15,981 bases of DNA from Methanobacteriota archaeon (GTDB lineage: Archaea > Thermoplasmatota > Thermoplasmata > RBG-16-68-12): assembly GCA_005879015.1 (NCBI GenBank), contig VBMC01000141.1, positions 1-15,981 of the forward strand, given 5' to 3'. The translations under genes were made by a program, and so were the position numbers. The notes below the pieces were generated by a model. It did no database searches. It was not told where the DNA came from and saw nothing but the letters and a program-made list of their open reading frames with translations. Numbering within the stretch: position 1 is the stretch's first letter; each line of letters opens with the position of its first letter. Positions 1-6,992 of the stretch are shown piece by piece.

Positions 1-1
1 G

Positions 2-124
2 GGTGAGGAATACTTCATCCCCGCGGGCGTGCCACACGCGGCGAAGCTCCGGGCGGGCGTGCGCGTGATCGACTTCTTCGACGACCCGAATCGATATCGG
101 CCGAAAGCCCATGGACCCGGTTGA
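2..124 (+). CDS. Cupin-domain protein, C-terminal fragment (5' end outside window)
   Basis: An open frame enters from the left edge and ends at TGA 122-124, giving the last 40 residues of a protein. The segment contains EEYFIPAGVPHAAKLRAGVR followed by VIDFFDDPNRY. This resembles the last beta-strands of a single-domain cupin: a Pro-Ala-Gly-x-Pro-His turn, in which the His is often a metal ligand, and then a strand ending in an acidic F-D-D-P-x-R-Y tail common in small cupins. The substrate cannot be inferred from this piece. It converges on the CBS gene, with about 30 bases between the two stop codons. The cupin-like fold is a motif judgement on a short fragment. Confidence 0.7.
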   Translation, partial: GEEYFIPAGVPHAAKLRAGVRVIDFFDDPNRYRPKAHGPG

Positions 125-154
125 ACCGGTGGACGGGGCGGAGGCCCGACAGGG

Positions 155-586
155 TCAGAACATCGGCTTCTGCGCGCGGGCGATCTGTGCACTCACCGAA
201 TCGACGTACTCCCGCATCCGCGCGAGGATCGTCCGGACCCGAATCACTCCCAACACCTGGGAGTCCTTCACCACGAGGACGCGGCGGGTTCCTTCGTCCG
301 CCATGAGCTGTGCGACCCGGTCAATCCCTTCGCTCGGATCGACCGCCACGAGCTTCGTGCTCATGATCTCGCCGAGGGACACCCTCGAAGCGTCGCGTCC
401 TTGCGCCACGACCTTCGCGAGCAGGTCCCATTCCGTCACGATGCCCATCGGGACCTTCGCGGGCGATATGACGATGACGAAGCCTTGGTGTTCCCGAGCC
501 ATCGTCTTCGCGGCGTCGCGGACGGAGGTGCTCGGCGAGAAGGAGAGGAATTCCCTTTCCACGATGTCCTTCGCGTAGAGGACCAT
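155..586 (-). CDS. Two-CBS-domain protein
   Basis: This encodes a 143-residue stand-alone CBS pair (Bateman module). CBS1 spans roughly residues 1-60 and holds the motif GIVTEWDLL. CBS2 spans roughly 70-130 with IMSTKLVAVDP and GVIRVRTIL. Such modules bind adenosine-containing ligands (AMP, ATP, SAM, NADH) and regulate partner proteins; no effector domain is fused here, so target and ligand are unknown. ATG 586 was chosen because the protein then begins MVLYAKDIVE, a typical CBS start. The frame stays open to a TTG at 709, but that 41-residue extension is low-complexity and basic. A weak TATA-like stretch (AGGCTAAGTT on the minus strand, near 609-618) lies about 25 nt upstream, which would fit a nearly leaderless message. 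The gene diverges from the membrane-protein gene. Confidence 0.87.
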   Translation of the reverse strand: MVLYAKDIVEREFLSFSPSTSVRDAAKTMAREHQGFVIVISPAKVPMGIVTEWDLLAKVVAQGRDASRVSLGEIMSTKLVAVDPSEGIDRVAQLMADEGTRRVLVVKDSQVLGVIRVRTILARMREYVDSVSAQIARAQKPMF

Positions 587-727
587 TCCGTTCGAAGGAA
601 CGTCGAGCCCGAACTTAGCCTTTGCCCGCTTCCGGTCGTTCGAAGGATCCGACCGCGGGAAGCCAAGGGAGGCAGGACGCGTCGCCAGCCTGGCGTCCGC
701 GTTTGTCAAATCGGCTGCCTGACCAAA

Positions 728-740
728 TCTATTAATACGG
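728..740 (+). promoter_or_regulatory. TATA-box region for the membrane-protein gene
   Basis: The AT-rich stretch TCTATTAATACGG stands out in a GC-rich background and matches an archaeal TATA box. It would place the transcription start near 758-762 and leave a leader of about 30 nt before ATG 792. Confidence 0.55.
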
Positions 741-791
741 TTCCGGGCCTTGATTGAGTGTCAGACAAAGGTCCGACCTGACCTTGCTGGG

Positions 792-1931
792 ATGGGCATG
801 GGATTACTTCGATGGCTACTATGGCCCCGTCGTCCCAAGGACGACGAAGACGACCGGCCGTCGAGGCGATCTCGCGGTAGACCCCGGCCGAGGGCGCACC
901 ATCCGGGCGTGTATCGGATCGAGGTCGACAACGAGGTCGGACGGTTCCACGGCGACGGCGCCCCGTTCTCCTTCTGGTCGTCCTCGCGGGTCATCTTGAT
1001 CCTTTCCTTCCTGCTCTGGTGGATCCAGCCCGCGGGCCCCATGATCGCCGGGTACGTCGGCGGCCGTCGAGCCGGGTCTCCGATCAAGGCCGTCATCGCG
1101 GCCCTCATGCCCGTGTTCGCCATCTACATCGCCAACATCACGTACGCGCACAACTTCGCCTCGCACCAGATCGACTTCGTCGCCACGTTGCCGATGGTCG
1201 TGAGCGACGCAGCCGCGAGCATCCTGCCCTTTCTGCTCCCTTACAAGGAGTTCATGGTCGCGTACATGCAAGGCTTCGCGCAGGCCCTGACGACGACCTT
1301 CGGCATGGGGACGAACGGCTACCTGATGGTCGTCATCTTCGCGTACATCGGAGGGCTGATCGCGGAGCAGACCCGGCGCGAACTTGGCTCCCGGTCCGGA
1401 TCCGGATCCTCCGTCGGCGTGAACCTGGTCCAGCCGGTCATCGGTGCCCGGCCCTACGTGGATGACGAGGAACAAGCCTACGAGGAGGACGAGGAGATCC
1501 ACCGGTCCCGCCGGCCGGTTCGCGCCCGATCCCGCGGCCATCCCGTCATCGCCGCGAGCGGACACCGACGTCGCGGTCGCGACCGCCGAGACCACTTCGA
1601 TTCCTATCGCAAGCTCACCGCGGAACCCGACGAGGTCCGAGGCCGCGCGCGAGCCCATCGCCGCGAATCGGACGACGATGACGAAGACGACGAAGGCGAG
1701 GAGTTCATCGCCACGCGGACGCACCGGATCTCCCACGCCCGCGAGGAAGACGAGAGCCCCCGCGTGCATCGTCGGTCCGCACACGCACGGGAGGAATCCA
1801 AGGACGATGAGGAAGAGGAACCCGAGGAGGCGCCGGCGCGACATGCCCCGGTCCGCAGCCAGGCCGAGGAACGCGCGATCCAGCGGTTCGTCGAGCGCGC
1901 GCTGCGGAATTACGATCACGCGAAGCTCTGA
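792..1931 (+). CDS. Multi-pass membrane protein with long charged C-terminal tail
   Basis: Function not recognised. From ATG 792 the protein has 379 residues in three parts. An arginine- and aspartate-rich cytoplasmic-looking segment covers 12-60. A membrane domain at about 64-192 has hydrophobic helices near 64-79, 98-116 and 177-192, plus a weaker one near 140-152; its segment AGPMIAGYVGGRRAGSPIKA recalls small archaeal membrane proteins of the DUF5518 kind. A tail of about 180 residues then alternates acidic blocks (DDDDEDDEGEE, DDEEEEPEE) with Arg/His-rich blocks and closes with a short predicted helix, AIQRFVERALRNYD. The tail resembles a disordered polyampholyte. The start is uncertain: TTG 750 is in frame, and ATG 798 would give MGLLRWLL. 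It sits upstream of TFS, which has its own TATA box. Confidence 0.75.
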   Translation: MGMGLLRWLLWPRRPKDDEDDRPSRRSRGRPRPRAHHPGVYRIEVDNEVGRFHGDGAPFSFWSSSRVILILSFLLWWIQPAGPMIAGYVGGRRAGSPIKAVIAALMPVFAIYIANITYAHNFASHQIDFVATLPMVVSDAAASILPFLLPYKEFMVAYMQGFAQALTTTFGMGTNGYLMVVIFAYIGGLIAEQTRRELGSRSGSGSSVGVNLVQPVIGARPYVDDEEQAYEEDEEIHRSRRPVRARSRGHPVIAASGHRRRGRDRRDHFDSYRKLTAEPDEVRGRARAHRRESDDDDEDDEGEEFIATRTHRISHAREEDESPRVHRRSAHAREESKDDEEEEPEEAPARHAPVRSQAEERAIQRFVERALRNYDHAKL

Positions 1932-1944
1932 GGTTTCCACACAA

Positions 1945-1954
1945 CCTTTTTATC
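1945..1954 (+). promoter_or_regulatory. TATA box of tfs
   Basis: CCTTTTTATC lies about 35 nt upstream of ATG 1985, directly after the stop of the membrane-protein gene. The predicted start site is near 1975, giving a leader of around 10 nt. Confidence 0.6.
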
Positions 1955-1984
1955 GCACGCTCCTTTCGTCTCCTCAAGGGCTTC

Positions 1985-2299
1985 ATGTTCTGTCCGAAGT
2001 GCAGCTCCCTCATGTTTCCCGTGCAAGGGAAGTTGCACTGCAATTCGTGCGGGTACGAGCGTTCGTTCTCCGGGAAGGACGCGACGACGGCGAAGGTCGC
2101 ACGATCGGGGAAGGAGAAACCCTCCGAGACCCTCGTCCTCGATGAGATCACGGAGACCCTGCCGAAGACGCGCGTCGAATGCCCGAAGTGCGGACACTAC
2201 GAGGCCTTCTGGGTGATGCGGCAGACCCGGGCCGCGGACGAACCGACGACGCGGATCTACCGATGCGTGAAGTGTCAACACACCTGGCGGGAATACTGA
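1985..2299 (+). CDS. tfs: Transcription elongation factor TFS (TFIIS/RPB9-like)
   Basis: Archaeal TFS is the cleavage-stimulating factor of RNA polymerase: it enters the secondary channel of a backtracked complex and activates cleavage of the transcript 3' end. The 104-residue length is usual for the family. The N-terminal zinc ribbon has C3, C6, C20 and C23, beginning MFCPKCSSLMFP. A flexible linker spans about 28-62. The C-terminal zinc ribbon has C66, C69, C94 and C97. The acidic hairpin needed for cleavage is intact: RAADEPTTR, with D85-E86 as the catalytic pair. The C-terminus HTWREY is characteristic. Having both ribbons plus the acidic pair favours an active TFS over an inhibitory paralogue. 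PCNA follows 72 bases downstream with a separate promoter. Confidence 0.96.
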   Translation: MFCPKCSSLMFPVQGKLHCNSCGYERSFSGKDATTAKVARSGKEKPSETLVLDEITETLPKTRVECPKCGHYEAFWVMRQTRAADEPTTRIYRCVKCQHTWREY

Positions 2300-2321
2300 G
2301 TCCGGCGACAAACCCCGGGAA

Positions 2322-2330
2322 CCTTTATAA
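2322..2330 (+). promoter_or_regulatory. TATA box of the PCNA gene
   Basis: CCTTTATAA is a clear archaeal TATA box between tfs and PCNA. It predicts initiation near 2350-2355 and a leader of about 20 nt that carries the purine-rich ribosome-binding segment at 2358-2370. Confidence 0.65.
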
Positions 2331-2371
2331 CAGGTGACCGGATTTCCGAGGGAATTCCGGGGGAGCGAGGA

Positions 2372-3112
2372 TTGTTCGAGGGGAAGGTCAAAGCGGATGT
2401 CCTCAAGGAGGTGGTCGACGTCGTGTCGACCCTCGTCGATGAGGCGAAGTTCAACGTTGGGAAAGATTCCATCACGGTGAAGGCCGTCGACCCCGCCCAC
2501 GTGGCGATGGTGGACCTCACCCTCGACCGCGGCGCCTTCGAGGCCTACAAGGCGGACGAAGGCGAACTCGGGGTCGACATGGACAAGATGAAGGAGATCC
2601 TCCGCTTGGCGAAGGGAGGCGAGACGATCTCGTTCAGCCATGACGAGGACAAGAACCGCCTCGTCGTCACGGTCGGGAATACGACGCGCCGGATGGCCCT
2701 CGTCGACACGGCCGGGATGAGCGATCCGAAGGTCCCGAGCCTGAACCTCCCCGCGAAGCTCGTCGTCCGGACAGACGAGCTGCGGCAAGCGATTCGTGCA
2801 TCGGAAAGCATCAGCGACCATATCGCCCTGAAGGCGTCCCCGGACGGCTTCGAGATCGTGTCGGAGGGCGATACCGACAACGTGTCCCACATGGTCCCGA
2901 AGGACCTGCTCGAGGAATTGCAATCCAAGGAGGCCGTCCGGTCCCTTTTCCCGCTCGACTACTTTTCGAACATGGTGAAGGCGATCAGCTCGGCGCCGAC
3001 TGTGACCCTGTACCTGGGGTCCGACTACCCCGTCAAGATCGAGTTCAAGATCGCGGGCGGGAAGGGCGAAGTCAAATTCTTGCTGGCGCCCAGGATCGAA
3101 AGCGAGGGATAG
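2372..3112 (+). CDS. pcn: DNA polymerase sliding clamp (PCNA)
   Basis: PCNA forms a trimeric ring that tethers DNA polymerase, FEN1, ligase and RFC to DNA. The predicted protein has 246 residues, the normal archaeal length. It opens MFEGKVKADVLKEVVDVVST and has the two-fold clamp repeat. The interdomain connecting loop lies near 114-128 (VDTAGMSDPKVPSLNL). The protein ends FLLAPRIESEG, whose LAPRIE segment borders the PIP-box binding pocket. The start is a TTG at 2372; no ATG fits the conserved N-terminus. It is supported by the purine-rich stretch GGGGGAGCGAGG (about 8 nt away) and by the TATA box 42-50 nt upstream. A single clamp gene next to tfs suggests an information-processing cluster, though each gene has its own promoter. 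Confidence 0.96.
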   Translation: MFEGKVKADVLKEVVDVVSTLVDEAKFNVGKDSITVKAVDPAHVAMVDLTLDRGAFEAYKADEGELGVDMDKMKEILRLAKGGETISFSHDEDKNRLVVTVGNTTRRMALVDTAGMSDPKVPSLNLPAKLVVRTDELRQAIRASESISDHIALKASPDGFEIVSEGDTDNVSHMVPKDLLEELQSKEAVRSLFPLDYFSNMVKAISSAPTVTLYLGSDYPVKIEFKIAGGKGEVKFLLAPRIESEG

Positions 3113-3170
3113 CCTCGACGTGGCGGGCTGCCTCGAACTCCCTGCGCCGATCTTTGACCGATTTTCCGAA

Positions 3171-3193
3171 CCGTCGACACGTGGTTTCGACGG
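3171..3193. terminator. Inverted repeat between convergent PCNA and PiT genes
   Basis: CCGTCGA and TCGACGG form a perfect 7-bp stem around a 9-nt loop in the 129-bp gap between two convergent stop codons. The placement suits a bidirectional transcription end or processing hairpin, but no T-run follows on either strand. Nothing else was found in this gap. Confidence 0.3.
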
Positions 3194-3241
3194 CTTCTCG
3201 TATAGCGGCTTGCCCATCCGATGACTGCGTGCCGGCAGGCC

Positions 3242-4489
3242 TCAAACTCCAAACATGAGCCGCAGCACCCCGTATACAACCATTCCCATTGCCGCGGACG
3301 CGGGAATCGTGATGATCCAGGCCCAGAAAATCCGTCGGGCGACCCCCCACCGGACCGCCGACAGCCGCCTCGTCGCGCCGACGCCCATGATCGCCGAAGC
3401 AATCACGTGAGTCGTGCTCACGGGGATTCCCGCCAGGGCACTGCTCGCTAGCGCGATGCCTCCCCCGGTTTCGGCGGAGAAGCCCTGCCACGGGCGGAGG
3501 TGCGTCACCCGCTGAGACATCGTGCGCACGATTCGCCAGCCGCCGAAGAACGTCCCGAGCGAGATGGAGGCGTGGGCACCGAAGATGACCCAAAGCGGTA
3601 TCTGGAAGGCGCCCGAAGGGGGACCCCAAGGCGGTCCGATCGCCGCGACGACGAGGATGAGTGTGATGATCCCCATCCCTTTCTGAGCGTCGTTCGTCCC
3701 GTGCGTCACGCTGTAGAAGAAGCTCGAGACGAGTTGAAGGCGCTTGAACTCATGGTTCACTTTCGTCGGGGTGTGTCGGCGGAACAAGCGAATGACAACC
3801 AGCGCGAGGCCGAATGCGAAGAGGAGCCCGACGAGCGGCGCGGCGACCATGTAGACAACGATTTGGACGAGCCCCTTCAAGAGGATCTTTCCGAGGATGA
3901 CCGCGGGGAGGAGTCCGGTGAGCAGACCGGCCAGGATGAGCGTCCCGAGCGTCGGCCGGTGCCTCCGGATGATGACGTCATACGCAAAGAAAGATGCGGC
4001 GCCGAGGACGAACGCCATCCCCGTCACGAAGAGGAAAAGGAGCATGTTCGTGGAGCTGGGGAGGAGAATCGACCCCGGTCCTGCAGCGAGGGAGGTCGCG
4101 CCGACGAGGCCACCGATCAACGCATGACTGCTCGAGGTCGGAAGGCCCCAAAGCCACGTGATTAGGTCCCATGCGATCGCACCGGCGACGCCCCCCATGA
4201 TGATGGCCATCGAATGGAAGAGAGCGGCATCGCTCAGCGGCAGCGCATTGACCCCAAGGACATTCGTGTCGATGATCCCCTTGCCGATCGTCTCCGCGAT
4301 CGCATTCGTGATGAAGACCATCCCGACGAAGTTCCCGACCGCGGCCATGGCGACCGCCTTCGTCGGCGTGAGGACCTTCGTTGCGACGATTGTCGCGATC
4401 GCGTTCGCCGCATCGTGGAACCCGTTGAAGAAGTCGAACGAGAAGACGATCAGGATCGCGACGATGATCATCGTGAAGGGATCCGCCAT
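3242..4489 (-). CDS. pit: Inorganic phosphate transporter, PiT family
   Basis: PiT permeases take up phosphate, typically as metal-phosphate or with a proton or sodium ion, through the cytoplasmic membrane. The protein has 415 residues and about ten hydrophobic helices. The two PiT signatures are present: FNGFHDAANAIAT near 21-33 and its internal-repeat partner HGTNDAQKGMGI near 263-274. Each half also has the Ser/Thr-His loop (GLPTSSSHALIGG at 115-128, GIPVSTTHVIASAIMGVG at 354-371). Length and repeats indicate an intact transporter. The ATG at 4489 starts just before the first helix. The DUF47 gene ends 57 bases upstream on the same strand, the usual accessory-permease order, so the two probably share a transcript. 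A GGAGGT lies in the spacer about 14 nt before the ATG. Confidence 0.95.
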   Translation of the reverse strand: MADPFTMIIVAILIVFSFDFFNGFHDAANAIATIVATKVLTPTKAVAMAAVGNFVGMVFITNAIAETIGKGIIDTNVLGVNALPLSDAALFHSMAIIMGGVAGAIAWDLITWLWGLPTSSSHALIGGLVGATSLAAGPGSILLPSSTNMLLFLFVTGMAFVLGAASFFAYDVIIRRHRPTLGTLILAGLLTGLLPAVILGKILLKGLVQIVVYMVAAPLVGLLFAFGLALVVIRLFRRHTPTKVNHEFKRLQLVSSFFYSVTHGTNDAQKGMGIITLILVVAAIGPPWGPPSGAFQIPLWVIFGAHASISLGTFFGGWRIVRTMSQRVTHLRPWQGFSAETGGGIALASSALAGIPVSTTHVIASAIMGVGATRRLSAVRWGVARRIFWAWIITIPASAAMGMVVYGVLRLMFGV

Positions 4490-4546
4490 GCCCGGTCCGT
4501 ACCTCCGCGCGACCCTCCGCTTCGCTGCGAGAGGCCTCCGACGCCC

Positions 4547-5176
4547 TTATTGATTCTTCGCTACGATGTCGCTCAGGACGTTGGCGACGTCCTCGCAGTG
4601 ATCCGTGGCCTGCTCGAGGACTTCCGTGATCTCCTTGAACTTGATGATCGTCACGGGATCCTCCTCTCGGAAGAGGGCCGCGACTGCGCTGTTCATGAGG
4701 TCATCGGCGACGTTCTCGAGGCGGTGGACCTCGATGGCGATCGGCTCGACCCCATCGGCCTGCTTCATGTTGCGGATCATCCCGACCGCGCTCTGCAGGA
4801 GTCCCGTCCCGTCCTTGATCACATTTCCGAGCTGCACCATCGCCTCGGTCGGACGATCAATCTCATAGAGGCCAATCCGGCTTGAGGCCGCCTCGATCAT
4901 GTCGAGGACGTTGTCGAGCTCGCTCGCAAGGGACTGGATGTCCTCCCGGTCGATCGGCGTGATGAACGTCTTGTTCAGTTCCTCGAAAACTCGGTGGACG
5001 ATCTCGTCGCCGTGGTGCTCCGTGTCCTTGATCCGTCGGCACTTCATCGGCACGTCACGGAAGTCGTGCAGCAAATCCACCAGGGCGATCGCGCCTTCGT
5101 CGACCGTCGCCGCGAGCTTCTCGAGGAGGTCGAAAAACTGGCGCTCCTGCGGAATAATCCATGCCTTCAATCCCAT
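4547..5176 (-). CDS. DUF47 PhoU-like PiT-accessory protein
   Basis: This 209-residue soluble protein is almost entirely helical and matches the DUF47 family, relatives of PhoU encoded beside PiT permeases and thought to modulate them. Typical segments are CRRIKDTEHHGDEIVHRVFEEL near 46-67, FITPIDREDIQSLASELDNVLD near 71-92, and a second similar three-helix half with HRLENVADDLMNSAV and LEQATDHCEDVANVLSDI. The repeated E-x-x-x-D/E-x-x-x-D patterns are the PhoU-type metal-binding signature. ATG 5176 is supported by the purine-rich run GGGGAGAGAGG, 5-15 nt upstream on the minus strand. Pairing with PiT 57 bases downstream is strong context. The regulatory effect of DUF47 on PiT is known only for a few family members. 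Confidence 0.93.
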   Translation of the reverse strand: MGLKAWIIPQERQFFDLLEKLAATVDEGAIALVDLLHDFRDVPMKCRRIKDTEHHGDEIVHRVFEELNKTFITPIDREDIQSLASELDNVLDMIEAASSRIGLYEIDRPTEAMVQLGNVIKDGTGLLQSAVGMIRNMKQADGVEPIAIEVHRLENVADDLMNSAVAALFREEDPVTIIKFKEITEVLEQATDHCEDVANVLSDIVAKNQ

Positions 5177-5212
5177 AGTCCCTCTCTCCCCGTTGAACGC
5201 CTTAGTCCTAGT

Positions 5213-5222
5213 ACATCATTAA
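5213..5222 (-). promoter_or_regulatory. TATA-like element for the DUF47-PiT transcript
   Basis: CCTTAATGAT on the minus strand, in the 68-bp gap after SRP54, sits about 40 nt before the DUF47 ATG. It would place initiation near 5190, just upstream of the purine-rich ribosome-binding run at 5181-5191. Confidence 0.45.
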
Positions 5223-5244
5223 GGTGTCGTATCGGAGCGGTTCG

Positions 5245-6591
5245 TCAGCCCCCCTCGTCGAGGCTCACGCCGGACGCCTCGAGCTGCTGCAACATCTGCT
5301 TCCGCATCTTCCGGTTCCCCGCGAAGCCCTTGATCGCCTTGCGGGAGGTCTCGTAGTTGCGAAGCAGTTCCTTCACGTCCCGCGGCGCGACCCCGGCTCC
5401 GCGGGCAATCCTCTGAACTCGGGACGACTTCACGGTCTTCGGGTCCTTCATCTCCTCGTCTGTCATCGAGTCCATGATGATCTTGAAACGCCTGAGGCGT
5501 GCCTGCGTGTCCTCCATGTCGGAGTCCTTCATCTTGCTCCCGACGCCGGGGATCATCGCCGCCAGCTTGCGCATGGGACCCATGTCCGTGAGCACCTCGA
5601 TCTGCTCGTACATCTCGTGGAGCGTGAACTTTCCCGCCATGATCTTCTTCGTGAGGGCCTCCGCCTTCTGGGCGTCGATCGCTTCTTGCGCGCGTTCAAG
5701 GAGGGTCTCGAGGTCCCCCATTCCCAGGAGGCGGGAGATGAACCGGGGCGGTTCGAACTTCTCCAGGTCATCGACCTTCTCGCCGACGCCGATGAAGACG
5801 ATGGGAGCCTTCACTTCGGCCACGGCGGACAAGGCCCCGCCGCCCTTCGCGGTGCCGTCGAGCTTCGTGACGATGACCCCGGTGATGCCGACGGCGTCGT
5901 GGAACGCCTTTGCCTGCGGCCCCGCCTGTTGGCCCACCGTCGCATCGATGACGAGGAGACGTTCGTCCGCCAGCACCGCCTTGGCGACCGACTCGATTTC
6001 CTTGACCAGGTCGGGCTCGAGCGCGTGCCGTCCGGAGGAATCGACGATGATCACGTCGATCGATTCAAGCGCTTTGACTCCGGCCTTGGCGATCTTCGTT
6101 GCGTCCTTTGCGCTCGGATCGCCGTAGAAGGAGGCATTGATCTGTTCCGCGAGCTGCTTTAGTTGGTCGTACGCGGCGGGGCGGTGAACGTCCGCGGCGA
6201 TGAGGCCGACAGACAGCCCCTTTTTCTGGAAGAATTTCGCTAGCTTTCCCGCGGTCGTCGTCTTTCCTTGGCCATACAACCCGACGAGCAGGATCCGCTG
6301 CTTCTGGATCGGGATTTCGCGGCTCGAGCCGAGGATCTTGACCAGTTCCTCGTAGATGATCCGGACGACATGCTCGCGTGGACTCATGCCGGGCGGCGGC
6401 TTGTCCTCCAACGCCCTCCGCTGCAGCTCCCGCGTGATCGAGAGGGCGAGCTGGACGTTCGCATCCGCTTGGATCAGGGCCCTTTGGATATCGCGGACGA
6501 TCTCCTTGATGAGGGACTCGTCGACGTAGCTGGCACCGGCGATTTTCCGGAGGGCCTCGCGCAGGGAGCCACCGAGCTTTTCGAGGACCAT
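5245..6591 (-). CDS. srp54: Signal recognition particle GTPase SRP54
   Basis: SRP54 binds signal sequences of nascent membrane and secreted proteins and delivers ribosomes to the receptor FtsY. The protein has 448 residues, normal for archaea. The helical N domain covers 1-95. The G domain covers about 96-295, with P-loop GLYGQGKTT at 104-112, the DVHRPAAYDQL insertion-box segment near 134-144, G3 as DSSGR at 184-188, the IDATVGQQAG segment near 215-224, and G4 TKLD at 242-245 followed by GTAKGGG. The methionine-rich M domain follows, with SSRVQRIARGAGVAPRDVKELL as the SRP-RNA-binding helix-turn-helix. The G3 box differs from the usual DTAGR. ATG 6591 gives the normal MVLEKLGGSL start. A TATA-like AACTTAAAGG lies upstream, overlapping a perfect inverted repeat. 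Confidence 0.97.
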   Translation of the reverse strand: MVLEKLGGSLREALRKIAGASYVDESLIKEIVRDIQRALIQADANVQLALSITRELQRRALEDKPPPGMSPREHVVRIIYEELVKILGSSREIPIQKQRILLVGLYGQGKTTTAGKLAKFFQKKGLSVGLIAADVHRPAAYDQLKQLAEQINASFYGDPSAKDATKIAKAGVKALESIDVIIVDSSGRHALEPDLVKEIESVAKAVLADERLLVIDATVGQQAGPQAKAFHDAVGITGVIVTKLDGTAKGGGALSAVAEVKAPIVFIGVGEKVDDLEKFEPPRFISRLLGMGDLETLLERAQEAIDAQKAEALTKKIMAGKFTLHEMYEQIEVLTDMGPMRKLAAMIPGVGSKMKDSDMEDTQARLRRFKIIMDSMTDEEMKDPKTVKSSRVQRIARGAGVAPRDVKELLRNYETSRKAIKGFAGNRKMRKQMLQQLEASGVSLDEGG

Positions 6592-6602
6592 GCGACCCTA
6601 CC

Positions 6603-6620
6603 AAAGGGGCAATCCCCTTT
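6603..6620. promoter_or_regulatory. Perfect inverted repeat in the SRP54 promoter
   Basis: AAAGGGG-CAAT-CCCCTTT is a perfect 7-bp dyad with a 4-nt centre, 12 nt before the SRP54 ATG. Its right arm overlaps the TATA-like AACTTAAAGG (minus strand, 6617-6626). If that box is used, the dyad spans TATA box to start site, where an operator would block initiation. It could equally be a 5' leader hairpin of a longer transcript from the small gene upstream. Confidence 0.4.
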
Positions 6621-6652
6621 AAGTTTGACCACCGGAAATCGACCGACGGCAT

Positions 6653-6856
6653 TCAGCGACGGAGAAACAGGAAGAGCGCCGTGAAGAAGGTCGCTACCGT
6701 AATGAGCGCGAGGAAGGCCACTATGGTTTCCATCCGGTCGCTGATTTTCGCCAAATAGTAGAGCTCGTGTTGCCGGAAGGAATCGAGGCCCGCGAGCTGC
6801 CCAGGCAGCCCCGCTACGGCCGTGCCTCCCTCCGGGGGCGGCGTTTGCGGGTTCAC
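6653..6856 (-). CDS. Small C-terminally anchored membrane protein
   Basis: Function not recognised. The 67-residue protein has a Pro/Gly-rich N-terminus (1-25), a polar segment DSFRQHELYYLAKISDRMET at 25-44, and one strong transmembrane helix at about 45-64 (IVAFLALITVATFFTALFLF) ending in LRR. This is a tail-anchor-like topology, with the soluble part probably cytoplasmic. The YYLAKISDRxETIV pattern is seen in many small bacterial and archaeal membrane proteins of unknown role. It starts with GTG; CATTAAGTA (minus strand, 6886-6894) is a well-placed TATA box giving a leader of about 10 nt. SRP54 begins 61 bases downstream on the same strand, so co-transcription is possible. Hydrophobicity and promoter support a real gene despite its size. 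Confidence 0.65.
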   Translation of the reverse strand: MNPQTPPPEGGTAVAGLPGQLAGLDSFRQHELYYLAKISDRMETIVAFLALITVATFFTALFLFLRR

Positions 6857-6885
6857 GAGGAACTCTTCCGAAACGGGGGCCTGCG

Positions 6886-6894
6886 TACTTAATG
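6886..6894 (-). promoter_or_regulatory. TATA box of the small membrane-protein gene
   Basis: CATTAAGTA on the minus strand is centred about 34 nt before the GTG start, predicting initiation near 6865. Confidence 0.5.
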
Positions 6895-6914
6895 TTTCAG
6901 AGGTTTCCCATTGA

Positions 6915-6972
6915 CGGAGTCGGAGGCAGATACCCCCTCAAGGAGGGGAACACGGACCCGACAACGGCTCCG
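6915..6972. other. Structured intergenic segment (nested stems)
   Basis: Three nested complementarities occur in 58 bases without a convincing gene. CGGAG 6915-6919 pairs with CTCCG 6968-6972. TCGG 6920-6923 pairs with CCGA 6958-6961. A compact hairpin, CCCCTC-AAG-GAGGGG, occupies 6934-6948. On the minus strand it lies downstream of the candidate small RNA and upstream of the small membrane-protein promoter. It may be part of a structured RNA or a termination region. GC-rich sequence makes chance stems common, so confidence is low. Confidence 0.25.
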
Positions 6973-6992
6973 CTAACACCTGCAATCGAATT

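Noticed and set aside
819..1940. Long open frame on the minus strand opposite the membrane-protein gene
   Set aside because: It mirrors the charged, GC-rich coding strand and shows no protein-like motif, whereas the plus-strand frame has clear membrane helices and a promoter.
1916..3217. 433-codon open frame on the minus strand opposite TFS and PCNA
   Set aside because: TFS and PCNA are certain on the plus strand; the opposite frame is a high-GC shadow without recognisable domains.
3242..5176. DUF47-PiT pair as a novel system
   Set aside because: This is a widespread, well-known arrangement in bacteria and archaea, with both proteins intact and ordinary.
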